From Prolixibacteraceae bacterium (GTDB lineage Bacteria; Bacteroidota; Bacteroidia; Bacteroidales; Prolixibacteraceae): a stretch of 21,247 nucleotides of DNA. The stretch is from positions 1 to 21,247 of the forward strand of contig DMSQ01000073.1 in the NCBI GenBank assembly GCA_003457135.1, in the 5' to 3' direction. Below, piece by piece: positions 14,363 through 21,247 of this stretch (position 1 is its first letter; every line of letters starts with the position of its first letter). Made by a program: the position numbers and the translations under genes. Below the pieces are notes generated by a model that saw only the letters and a program-made list of their open reading frames with translations, was not told the DNA's origin and searched no databases.

Positions 14363-16163
14363 TCAGTTCCTTTTTAAAGTTCGGATGGTAATCAATTTTC
14401 CAGCTTTCCTTGTATTCAAAGTTTGAACGGACTTTGATAATCTTAGGGTAATAAACCACACTTTCGGGTTGCTGATGACCGGCCAGAAAACCGGTATCCC
14501 ATTTCCCGTTTTTATTCGAATCCAGGATCAACCTGATGATGTACTTTTCAGATTTGAGGTACGGAAACTCGATTCTTCCATCTCCCAAAACCTGAATTTT
14601 CTGAAGTATTTTCTCATCTTTATCGTTAGCCAAAAGCTGTACAATGGCAGCGCCCGAAAGCCCTGATAAGGTCAGGAAAATTTTGCCGTAATAATCCTCT
14701 TTCTGGGTGCGGAATTTCTGTTCGGTTTTGTTGCTCGGATGCCCGTAAATGTTGCGGGCCGCCGCTGAATCTATCAGAAACAGATAATTGGAATTTGGCT
14801 CCCAATCATGCTCAATATAATACTTCCGGATTGAATTGGTATCCTTTTCAACTACAATGGGAATCTGGGTTTTAACGGTATCGAGCATCGAATAAAGTGC
14901 GATTTTACTGAGATCAAAAGAAGTCAGCGGCTCGGGAGCTTCAATCTGAATCCGTTGGTATAAATCGTGAGCTGAAGAGTTGATGTTGTTGGACAAATTG
15001 ATGGTTTGCACTTCAGGGACATCGCCCTTTTTCTTTTTTTGTTTAGGCGCCTTTGGTTCGGTATATATCAATTCCACCGTATCCCGTTTGATTACCATTT
15101 GATTAAGAGAGTCTAAAACTTCATACTGTAATTCAAATTTTAGCGAATCGCTGTTGCTGATGATCGTATCGGTAAGCCAAACCGTTATTGAATCGCGTTT
15201 CAGGTTCGACTCAATGAACGACCATTCCCTGCTTGTCGCCGGCTCCAGCAGATTTATCCGGAACGAATCGCTGAGCGATTCAGAAAAAAAGAAATCGCAT
15301 TTATTCGCCTGATTGCGTTTGGAAGCATCGAGGTACTGATCAAATTTTTCCTCTTCAAATAGCATCAGGTATTGGGTTTCGGGATAATAATCAACATGAC
15401 CGGTAACAACCAGGGTATCTGATCCTTTTACGATTGTATCTGTTTCGGCCACATATTTGGCCGAAGGAATCAATACCGAATCGTTAAAAGCAATGAATTC
15501 AGCATTCGAATTATAAGTCAGGCTATTGTCTGCATCGTTCAGCGCATACAGGCGATATTCACCCGGAGCCACATTGTCTATCATGAAAAAACCTTCCTTA
15601 TTGGTGGTCCCGATGTAATCAGGAACGCTATCAACGAAAGCGGTGTATTCCATATTTCGGTAAAGCAGAACCAGCGCTTTTTCAACAGGCTCCTGGTTCA
15701 GTGCATTTTTTACATACCCGGCAACACGTAAACTATCGAACGAATCTCCTGTGCTGAACGAAAAGCGGAGATCTTCAATGGGGTTTTTCTCGTTGTTGTC
15801 GGCCACAGCGTCCTTAAAATCGAGCGAATAGGTAGAATTATTTTTCAGGTCTTCGGCGAATTCAATAATCAGGGTCTTGCCTTTCATCTTGATCACCGGT
15901 TTCTTTTTCATGGGCGGTGAAATAACCAGCTTTTCCCGAACCTCGTCAGGAATAATGTATTCGTCGAAAGTAAACCGCACATCTGATCCCTTGAAATTTG
16001 TGCTGCGCAATTCAGGAACCGTTTTAAATACTACCGGCGGGATTGTGTCTTTAGCGCCACCAGTGGGGCTTCCGATATTGGCGCATGAGGAATAGAATAT
16101 CAGGTAAAAAAAAGAAACTCCAATTATAATGGGAATAATATTATTCAGCCTGAAATATCTCAT
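14286..16163 (-). CDS. Ig-like domain lipoprotein (SbsA Ig / Big_5 type)
   Basis: 625-residue lipoprotein. The leader MRYFRLNNIIPIIIGVSFFYLIFYSSC gives a lipobox (YSSC, Cys27), and the ANIGSPTGGAKDTIPPVV that follows is a signature of a common Bacteroidota family. Residues about 40-135 form an SbsA-type Ig-like domain (VRFTFDEYIIPDEVREKLVISPP; STYSLDFKDAVADNNEKNP). A carboxypeptidase-regulatory-like domain (about 145-240, RVAGYVKNALNQEPVEKALVLLY) and further beta-rich repeats follow. The C-terminus is a lysine/glutamate/alanine-rich tail. I chose 16163 because it gives a normal leader; an ATG at 16226 would add 21 residues. It is likely an outer-membrane or surface structural protein; exact role unknown. 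Confidence 0.83.
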   Translation of the reverse strand: MRYFRLNNIIPIIIGVSFFYLIFYSSCANIGSPTGGAKDTIPPVVFKTVPELRSTNFKGSDVRFTFDEYIIPDEVREKLVISPPMKKKPVIKMKGKTLIIEFAEDLKNNSTYSLDFKDAVADNNEKNPIEDLRFSFSTGDSFDSLRVAGYVKNALNQEPVEKALVLLYRNMEYTAFVDSVPDYIGTTNKEGFFMIDNVAPGEYRLYALNDADNSLTYNSNAEFIAFNDSVLIPSAKYVAETDTIVKGSDTLVVTGHVDYYPETQYLMLFEEEKFDQYLDASKRNQANKCDFFFSESLSDSFRINLLEPATSREWSFIESNLKRDSITVWLTDTIISNSDSLKFELQYEVLDSLNQMVIKRDTVELIYTEPKAPKQKKKKGDVPEVQTINLSNNINSSAHDLYQRIQIEAPEPLTSFDLSKIALYSMLDTVKTQIPIVVEKDTNSIRKYYIEHDWEPNSNYLFLIDSAAARNIYGHPSNKTEQKFRTQKEDYYGKIFLTLSGLSGAAIVQLLANDKDEKILQKIQVLGDGRIEFPYLKSEKYIIRLILDSNKNGKWDTGFLAGHQQPESVVYYPKIIKVRSNFEYKESWKIDYHPNFKKELIDEEAEKEKARKKEQEKKAAAKSTD

Positions 16164-16286
16164 TGGTATATTACCTGAGGAAATTCGTTGCAGATTTCCG
16201 TTGTTGTCAAAACCAGTTTGTTCCATAGTTGCATATTCCGTGCAAACTTACAAATCTTATTGCATTTTATCCTTTAGTTCCTGTTT

Positions 16287-17708
16287 TCAAAATATCATCG
16301 TAAAGATAGCTCCTTCACCAGGTTTTGAAGTTACTTCCAGACGGGCATTATGCAGCATCATGATCTGTTGCGCCAAGCTCAATCCTATCCCTGAGTTATT
16401 TGGTTTTGTAGAATAGTATGGGAGAAAGATATGTTCCAGAACATCATCACTTATACCTTTTCCATTGTCTGTTACGGATATATGAACCTGGTTCAGTTCA
16501 CTTTTTTCAGCGACTAATGAAAGTCTGGCTACCGGAATATCTTCCATCGCCTCAATTGCATTCAGAATTAGGTTTATGATCACATTTTCAATAAGCTCCA
16601 TATCCGCATCAACGGTAAGATCAGGTGGGTTAATATGCTTTTCAAATTGAATTCCCTTCTCTTTAAACCTGGGCTGGAAAAGTACTATAATCCGGTCGAA
16701 TAACTCACCGATTCGTATTTGCCTGATTATTGGGCTCGGAATATGAGTCAGGCTTTTCGTGGAAGTAACAAAATTTATAAGAGCCCTGGTTCTCGATTCA
16801 ATAATTTTTAGTCCATGATGAATATCCTCAATGGCCTCCCCATCTATTTTTGTGGGTTTCAGAACAGCGCCCGACTCGTCCTCAAGCATCTGACTGCCCA
16901 TGCCCGCCAGATTGGTAATAGGAATAGCTGAATTTAATATTTCATGAGAAATAATATTAACCAGCTTCTGCCAGGTACTTGTTTCCTTTCTTACAAGCTC
17001 ATCTTTTTGAAACTCTATCTCGCTTTTCTGGTTGATCAATTCAAGGTTCTGCTTATCCAGTTCACGATTTTTTCTGTGCAACTCATCCTCAAAACGGAAA
17101 TTAAGCATCAGAAGGTAATATATACAAGCATGGACGAATATGAACAGCACAATTTGGGCAATTTTATAAAAGGCGTAAAAGGTATTTATTCTGTCAACAA
17201 TAGGAAATTGGGTTGTCTGAAAATGAACCATAAACCAATCTATAAATAGCACCATTACAAAATAATAGGCTATAGACAGCCAGAACAAAAACCTTTCATT
17301 TTTAGGATGAAGGAGCAACTGAGGAATGATAGAAGTGCAAATAAGTACATAAGGATAATAGGTATAACTTTCTTCTTCAACATAACCAAAAAAAGTAGGT
17401 CCAAGCAGGAAAATAACAGGTGGAATAAAAACGAGCATTAATCTGCTTAACTTTGTCAATCCAAAGCCAGCAACTGAAAGGTTCAGAAAGTTGAATCCAA
17501 TCAGAATTACAATTCTGAGGTTACTATAGGAAATCGGTTTATTGGTAAACAGCATTGACGGAATGACATAGATAAGAAGCAATACCAGAGAAATCAGCAT
17601 CGCAAAGTTAAGTTTGTTGTTAAGCATAATAGTCCGTCGCGCTGACTCATTGTCATCCTCCCTAATGCCAAGGTTTGAAATATATTTCCATATATTCTTC
17701 ATAGACAT
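16287..17708 (-). CDS. Membrane sensor histidine kinase
   Basis: 473-residue kinase, partner of the NtrC-type regulator immediately upstream. About six transmembrane helices occupy residues 33-205, with short loops rather than a large periplasmic sensor domain. A coiled coil (about 205-245) leads to the catalytic core: phospho-accepting His255 in NIISHEILNSAIPI, the N-box NLILNAIEAMED (379-390), the G1 box DNGKGIS (414-420), the F-like FLPYYSTKPNNSG, and the G2 box GIGLSLA (440-446). All are intact. The H-box HE-I-x-N is the variant usual for kinases that pair with NtrC-type regulators. The start at 17708 (or 17702) lies 13 nt after the regulator stop; a longer frame from 17786 would overlap it. 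The signal sensed is unknown. Confidence 0.9.
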   Translation of the reverse strand: MSMKNIWKYISNLGIREDDNESARRTIMLNNKLNFAMLISLVLLLIYVIPSMLFTNKPISYSNLRIVILIGFNFLNLSVAGFGLTKLSRLMLVFIPPVIFLLGPTFFGYVEEESYTYYPYVLICTSIIPQLLLHPKNERFLFWLSIAYYFVMVLFIDWFMVHFQTTQFPIVDRINTFYAFYKIAQIVLFIFVHACIYYLLMLNFRFEDELHRKNRELDKQNLELINQKSEIEFQKDELVRKETSTWQKLVNIISHEILNSAIPITNLAGMGSQMLEDESGAVLKPTKIDGEAIEDIHHGLKIIESRTRALINFVTSTKSLTHIPSPIIRQIRIGELFDRIIVLFQPRFKEKGIQFEKHINPPDLTVDADMELIENVIINLILNAIEAMEDIPVARLSLVAEKSELNQVHISVTDNGKGISDDVLEHIFLPYYSTKPNNSGIGLSLAQQIMMLHNARLEVTSKPGEGAIFTMIF

Positions 17709-17721
17709 TGCTTTTAAAATA

Positions 17722-19116
17722 TTAAGATTTCCAGAATTCCAATCCAAATTGCGATATCTTCCTGTATAAAGTAGATCTTGCAACACCTAAATCATTTGCA
17801 GCCCTGGAGAGGTTTCCATTATTTTTGCTTAATGCATTTATAATAGCTTTTCTTTCATAATCCTCCACACTTACGATTGGTTCATCCATTACAGGTGACG
17901 GTTGTACCTTAATTTTCAGGATAAAATCTTCAGGTTTCAGCGTACCGCTTTTGTTAAGTATAACAGCTCTTTCAATTGCATGGGCAAGTTCCCTTATATT
18001 GCCTGGCCACTGGTATTGTTCCAGCTTCCCGAGGGTATCTGCCGTTATATTAATCCCCTGTTTTCCATACTGTTCAGAGTATTGTTTTATATAATAGTCC
18101 GCAATCAGGCTGATATCCTCCTTACGTTCTCTGAGAGGAGGTATTATTATTTCAACAGTGTTAATGCGGTAAAGTAGATCCTGTCTGAATTCAAACGATT
18201 CGGCCATCTGATACAATGGCATATTGGTGGCTGAGATCAGCCTGACATTTACTGATACCGGTTGATTGGTGCCTATTTTAATTATCTCCCTGTGCTGAAC
18301 TGCGGTAAGAATTTTTGCCTGCATGGACTTGCTCAGATTCCCGATCTCATCAAGGAAAAGGGTGCCACCTGAAGCTGCCTGAAATCTGCCGGTCCGGTCT
18401 TCTTTTGCATCAGTAAATGCACCACGCGTATGACCAAATAGCTCAGCTTCAAAGAGAGTCTCAGGAATAGCGCCCAGGTCAACATGCACAAACGCATTGT
18501 GTTTCCTTAATGACTCGCTGTGCAGCGACCAGGCTGCAAGCTCTTTACCTGTTCCGTTTTCACCCATTATCAGCACATTGGCATCTGTGGGGGCAACTGT
18601 TTTTATCGTCTCAAGGACTTGCAACATGCTTGCCGACTTGCTGAAAATTTCCGGGTATCTGCTGTTCTGGATATGATCTGAATCAGGACGATTGTCTTTA
18701 TGTTTCTTGTCAGCTTTATCAATCCGATTTTGTGCAAAAACATTCCTTATGGATGCAAGCAGTTGATCTTTATTCCATGGTTTAATGATGAAATCAACTG
18801 CACCAAGCTTCATCGCCTGAACAGCCAAATCTATTTCACCGTATGCTGTAGTTGTTATTACCCTTGCTTCAGGATTAATCTCAAGAATTCTCACAAGCCA
18901 TGCAAGCCCTTCTTTTCCTGAAGTATTGCCCCTGGCAAAATTCATGTCGAGCAGAATCAAATCATAATTACAATCACGAAGACACTCGGGAATAAATTCA
19001 GGACGTGATAAGGTATCTACTTTACCAAATATACCTTTCAATACAAGCTTTGCTGTATATAGAACGTCATTGTCATCATCAACAACCAAAATATTGCATG
19101 ACGAGTCGGTTTTCAT
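17722..19116 (-). CDS. NtrC-type sigma54-dependent response regulator
   Basis: 464-residue activator. The receiver domain (1-125) has DDD (13-15), phospho-accepting Asp57 in LILLDMNF, the T/S site TTTAYGE and Lys112 in IIKPW. The AAA+ domain (about 157-395) has Walker A GENGTGKE (185-192), the sigma54-contact loop as GAFTDA (232-237) rather than GAFTGA, Walker B LFLDEIG (253-259), and sensor/arginine motifs in FRQDLLYRINTVEIIIPPLRERKEDI. A Fis-type helix-turn-helix lies at about 434-456 (NLSRAANDLGVARSTLYRKI). GAFTDA occurs in many Bacteroidota members, so it is probably functional. It should act on promoters with -24/-12 elements and upstream palindromes, such as the boxes at 19175-19214 ahead of its own start and the SDR gene. 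Confidence 0.93.
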   Translation of the reverse strand: MKTDSSCNILVVDDDNDVLYTAKLVLKGIFGKVDTLSRPEFIPECLRDCNYDLILLDMNFARGNTSGKEGLAWLVRILEINPEARVITTTAYGEIDLAVQAMKLGAVDFIIKPWNKDQLLASIRNVFAQNRIDKADKKHKDNRPDSDHIQNSRYPEIFSKSASMLQVLETIKTVAPTDANVLIMGENGTGKELAAWSLHSESLRKHNAFVHVDLGAIPETLFEAELFGHTRGAFTDAKEDRTGRFQAASGGTLFLDEIGNLSKSMQAKILTAVQHREIIKIGTNQPVSVNVRLISATNMPLYQMAESFEFRQDLLYRINTVEIIIPPLRERKEDISLIADYYIKQYSEQYGKQGINITADTLGKLEQYQWPGNIRELAHAIERAVILNKSGTLKPEDFILKIKVQPSPVMDEPIVSVEDYERKAIINALSKNNGNLSRAANDLGVARSTLYRKISQFGLEFWKS

Positions 19117-19174
19117 GCTGGTAAGATCAATGATTATAAAATGTTAATAATCAATTATTAGTAAAGATAGTAAG

Positions 19175-19214
19175 TGTAGCGTTCTGAAACAATAAACTGT
19201 AGCAAAACGCTACG
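19175..19214. promoter_or_regulatory. Paired palindromic boxes, candidate activator (UAS) sites, copy 1
   Basis: Two 17-nt boxes with the form TGTAGC-N5-GCTACA lie with centres 23 bp apart. TGTAGCGTTCTGAAACA (19175-19191) is a half-degenerate copy and TGTAGCAAAACGCTACG (19198-19214) is nearly perfect. This pairing of dyads is typical of NtrC-type enhancer sites. They lie between the divergent regulator and SDR genes and recur in the second repeat copy with little change. Confidence 0.6.
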
Positions 19215-19278
19215 AAAAAATTTCAACCACAGTCTGTAAAATTATATATATGCCTGTTTATTAGGCTGATAAACCAGA

Positions 19279-19294
19279 TGGTCTGATTATTGAA
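19279..19294 (+). promoter_or_regulatory. Sigma54-like -24/-12 motif ahead of the SDR gene
   Basis: TGGTCTGATTATTGAA matches TGGnnnG-N4-TTGnA at the correct spacing for sigma54, except that the -12 GC is GA. It lies about 70 nt downstream of the paired boxes and about 125 nt before the SDR start. The same motif is kept in the second repeat copy (20558-20573). Confidence 0.4.
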
Positions 19295-19419
19295 TTTCTA
19301 TTTCACAGGCATACACCAAACCATAAAAGGATTAATTACTGGAATACCAGCTGCATTTTTTGCCTATTTTCTGCTTAAGAAGATTTTTAGTAAGAAACAA
19401 CCTCTTAATACTTAAACAC

Positions 19420-20241
19420 ATGGAATCGTCTGGAAAATCTTATGCATTAATTACAGGAGCGGCAAATGGCATCGGCTTTGAGTTTGCCAGGCTTTTAAGT
19501 ATGGACAGTTATAATTTAGTACTCATTGATATTGACATTGAAAAGCTATTTGAAAAGAAAAATCAGCTTATGAATCAATATAAAAACGAGATCATTATAC
19601 TTTCCGTTGATTTAAGCAAAATAGAAGCTGGTTCTATAATCTTTAATAAATTGTCAGAATTAAACATCGAAATAGATATTCTGATTAATAACGCAGGTTT
19701 TGGCATGTTTGGATATTTTGCGGATACTTCATGGGATCGGGAACAAAATATGATTCAATTGCATGTTGTCACTCCAACTCAACTTATTAAATTATTTCTT
19801 CCCGGGATGTTAAAACGAAATCACGGGAAAATCTTAAATGTAGCGTCGTTAGCAGCCTTTCAACCAGGTCCATTAATGTCAATATATTATTCAACAAAAG
19901 CTTATTTACTTTCCTTTTCACTTTCATTAGCCAATGAACTTACAGGAACAGGTGTGTGCCTGACAGTTCTTTGCCCTGGACCAACAAAAACCGGATTTCA
20001 GGTTACAACAGGAAATGAGAATCCGAAGATAAAATGGAATATGGCATGTTCCGAAGTAGTTGCAAGGTACGGATATCAGGCAATGCAAAGCGGAAAAATC
20101 ATTGCAATACCAGGAATTATTAACAAATCAATTGTATTTATTGAACATTTTTTGCCTCTAAAATTTGTTTGCCAAATGGTTCGTCTGTTGCAAGAAAGAA
20201 ATAGAAGAAAAATCAGGTTGCAAATTGATTATCAAAATTAG
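19420..20241 (+). CDS. Short-chain dehydrogenase/reductase (SDR)
   Basis: 273-residue NAD(P)-dependent oxidoreductase of the classical SDR family, closest in pattern to the DltE/YqjQ-like group. Rossmann motif TGAANGIG (12-19), NNAG (90-93), catalytic Ser143 in NVASLAAF, the Tyr156/Lys160 pair in YYSTKAYL, and CPGPTKTGF (185-193). An acidic residue after strand 2 (LIDIDIE) suggests NAD(H) preference. The C-terminus (KSIVFIEHFLPLKFVCQMVRLLQERNRRK) is hydrophobic and then basic, possibly membrane-associating. The start at 19420 gives the normal N-terminus; an ATG at 19360 would add 20 unrelated residues. It lies between two copies of a direct repeat and faces away from the regulator gene, whose boxes sit upstream. 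Substrate unknown. Confidence 0.92.
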   Translation: MESSGKSYALITGAANGIGFEFARLLSMDSYNLVLIDIDIEKLFEKKNQLMNQYKNEIIILSVDLSKIEAGSIIFNKLSELNIEIDILINNAGFGMFGYFADTSWDREQNMIQLHVVTPTQLIKLFLPGMLKRNHGKILNVASLAAFQPGPLMSIYYSTKAYLLSFSLSLANELTGTGVCLTVLCPGPTKTGFQVTTGNENPKIKWNMACSEVVARYGYQAMQSGKIIAIPGIINKSIVFIEHFLPLKFVCQMVRLLQERNRRKIRLQIDYQN

Positions 20242-20290
20242 CAAAAGTTAAGATTGCTCTTATTTCAAAACTAACTTATACTCTGAAGTT

Positions 20291-20396
20291 AGCTATCCAC
20301 TTTACCAAATATACTTTTCAATACAAGCTTTTCTGTTTACAGAACGTCATTGTCATCATCAACAACCAAAATATTGCATAACGGGTCGGTTTTCAT
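20291..20396 (-). pseudogene. 5' fragment of a duplicated response-regulator gene
   Basis: Reads MKTDPLCNILVVDDDNDVL, then a TAA stop where the intact gene has Tyr20. After the stop the frame still matches the regulator (KLVLKSIFGKVD) until a second stop at the repeat boundary. Two residues differ before the stop (Ser-Ser to Pro-Leu). Only about 35 of 464 codons are present, so this is a by-product of the repeat, not a gene. Confidence 0.9.
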
Positions 20397-20454
20397 GCCG
20401 GGCGGTTCAATGATTATAAAAGATTAATAATCAATTATTAGTAAAGACAGAAAG

Positions 20455-20494
20455 TGTAGCGTTCTGAAACAATAAACCGTAGCAAAACGCTACG
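20455..20494. promoter_or_regulatory. Paired palindromic boxes, candidate activator (UAS) sites, copy 2
   Basis: TGTAGCGTTCTGAAACA (20455-20471) is unchanged from copy 1. The second box is CGTAGCAAAACGCTACG (20478-20494), where one base change makes the six-base arms a perfect palindrome. The 23-bp centre spacing is kept. Confidence 0.6.
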
Positions 20495-20557
20495 AAAAAA
20501 TTTAACCCTAGTCTGTAGAATTAGCTATACGCCTGAATATTAGCTACATAAAATAGT

Positions 20558-20573
20558 TGGTCTGATTGTTGAA
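20558..20573 (+). promoter_or_regulatory. Sigma54-like -24/-12 motif, copy 2
   Basis: TGGTCTGATTGTTGAA, one base different from copy 1, at the same distance from the boxes. A transcript would start near 20583, about 315 nt before the TonB-C gene. Confidence 0.35.
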
Positions 20574-20616
20574 TTTCGATATTACAACCATACAACAAAC
20601 TATAAAAAATCTAATT

Positions 20617-20897
20617 GAAAGGTGTTATAAAAACAAAAAGTAAAATTTTCCGGTTATGAAACAGTCCGATATACCAATGAAGTTTGACCGTCTTTGTGCT
20701 GCTTTCTGCATGAACCTGTTTACTGGTACATTTATGATTGGGCTCATTCCTGCAACATTGTTTAAGCCGTTGCAACAAAATTTAAAATTCCATCTCCAAA
20801 CTTTAAGTCCTTTTCAACATAGCTTATTGGTTCTGCAACACAGTTTGCCGGAACTTTACACTGATCAAATTCATGTAACCATTTAAATTTTAACATC
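20617..20897. other. Stretch without a recognised gene before the TonB-C gene
   Basis: A 76-codon plus-strand frame (20656-20886, starting MKQSDIPMKFDR) and an opposing frame (20762-21004) both occur here. I recognise neither, and each has an unlikely composition or runs into the next gene. It may be a long leader, a decayed gene, or a small unknown protein under the duplicated promoter. Confidence 0.3.
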
Positions 20898-21247
20898 ATG
20901 AAAACAAAAGTAATTTTTATTCTGTGCATGATTATAACAGTCATCACATTCGGACAAAATGAGAAATCAAATTCGTTGGAAGAAATTACCGTAATCCCAC
21001 CCATGTTTCCGGGAACAGAAATGATTTGGCAGGGAAAGGATGTGAAATCTATTGACGACTTTCTGGCTAATAATATTGAATTCCCTCAAAAGTCGGTTAA
21101 TGGCCGGTTACAAGGAACCGAAGTTATTCAGTTTGTTGTCACCCCTAAAGGTGAACTGACCGATTTTAATGTGATTAACAGCGTCTGCTCTGAAATTGAC
21201 AAAGAAGTAATACGGGTTTTAGAAGTTGAACTAAACCTCCTTTGGAG
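20898..21247 (+). CDS. Secreted protein with a TonB C-terminal-like domain, cut by the window end
   Basis: The 116 visible residues start with a signal peptide (MKTKVIFILCMIITVITFGQ) and lead into a TonB_C-type domain: PPMFPGTEMIWQ (35-46), SIDDFLANNIEFPQKS (51-66), LQGTEVIQFVVTPKGELTDFNVINSVCSEIDKEVIRVLE (71-109) and the start of the final strand (NLLW). In Bacteroidota such short proteins with no membrane anchor beyond the signal are usually annotated as energy transducer TonB, but without the proline-rich spanning arm a true energy-transducing role is doubtful. The end, probably only a few codons, lies beyond the window. It sits downstream of the second copy of the duplicated promoter region. 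Confidence 0.8.
   Translation, partial: MKTKVIFILCMIITVITFGQNEKSNSLEEITVIPPMFPGTEMIWQGKDVKSIDDFLANNIEFPQKSVNGRLQGTEVIQFVVTPKGELTDFNVINSVCSEIDKEVIRVLEVELNLLW

Larger units (their letters stand above)
19011..19337. repeat. Copy 1 of a 325-bp direct repeat flanking the SDR gene
   Basis: This copy covers codons 1-35 of the response regulator and its whole upstream region. It matches 20291-20616 colinearly at an offset of 1280 nt, with one 1-nt deletion after 19221. By hand, 192 of the first 210 positions are identical, with weaker but clear similarity to the end. The SDR gene lies entirely between the copies. Confidence 0.95.
20291..20616. repeat. Copy 2 of the direct repeat, upstream of the TonB-C gene
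   Basis: Second copy of 19011-19337, in the same orientation. Its left third is a dead fragment of the regulator gene and its right two thirds keep the paired boxes and the -24/-12-like motif. It occupies most of the gap from 20242 to 20897. Confidence 0.95.

Noticed and set aside
20656..20886. 76-codon plus-strand frame as a real gene
   Set aside because: No recognisable domain, signal or conserved feature, and composition typical of noncoding AT-rich sequence; noted only as part of the gap.

Overview
The window looks like a chromosomal segment of a member of the Bacteroidota, probably Bacteroidales-like. The reasons are: no Shine-Dalgarno-type spacing before most starts; promoter candidates of the TTTG-N19/20-TAnnTTYG type; Bacteroidota-style lipoproteins (SSC-ANIGSPTGG); a TonB-dependent receptor with an N-terminal carboxypeptidase-regulatory-like domain; DUF1080, DUF3108 and DUF6398 proteins; and a sigma54 activator with a GAFTDA loop. 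Most genes are on the minus strand. No tRNA, rRNA, CRISPR array or intact transposase was seen.

Region 1 (1-3866, minus strand) is a nickel-pincer nucleotide (NPN) cofactor operon. In transcription order it holds a NikR-family regulator, larE (sulfur insertion), larC (nickel insertion), larB (NaAD carboxylation) and a NicO/UreH-like nickel transporter cut by the left edge. No larA-like client enzyme is present. The NikR homologue has lost all the histidine ligands of the classical nickel site. Two matching direct-repeat elements (GTGTTAC-N14-GTGTTAY) sit just upstream of nikR and of larE, the first directly downstream of a well-formed promoter. The first 143 bases fold back on themselves inside the transporter gene.

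Region 2 (3973-12813) is a mixed housekeeping and envelope block. It contains a DUF1080 lipoprotein, a possible beta-propeller remnant, a DUF6398 protein, an OsmC-like protein lacking the second cysteine, a large secreted M14 peptidase with a GATase-like C-terminus, riboflavin synthase ribE, a membrane-anchored coiled-coil protein and a TonB-dependent receptor.

Region 3 (12814-16226) starts with a roughly 185-bp nested palindromic element of five tight hairpins inside two long-range stems. A strong terminator follows, then a three-gene envelope operon: Ig-like lipoprotein, DUF3108 protein and a small conserved protein.

Region 4 (16287-21247) appears more AT-rich by eye. It encodes a membrane histidine kinase and its NtrC-type sigma54 response regulator, then on the plus strand an SDR oxidoreductase and the start of a secreted TonB-C-domain protein. 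The start of the regulator gene plus its whole upstream region (about 325 bp) is duplicated 1280 bp away, so the SDR gene lies between direct repeats. The coding part of the second copy is dead (premature stop). The paired palindromic boxes and a -24/-12-like motif are preserved in both copies, one ahead of the SDR gene and one ahead of the TonB-C gene. This suggests a small regulon built by copying a promoter.
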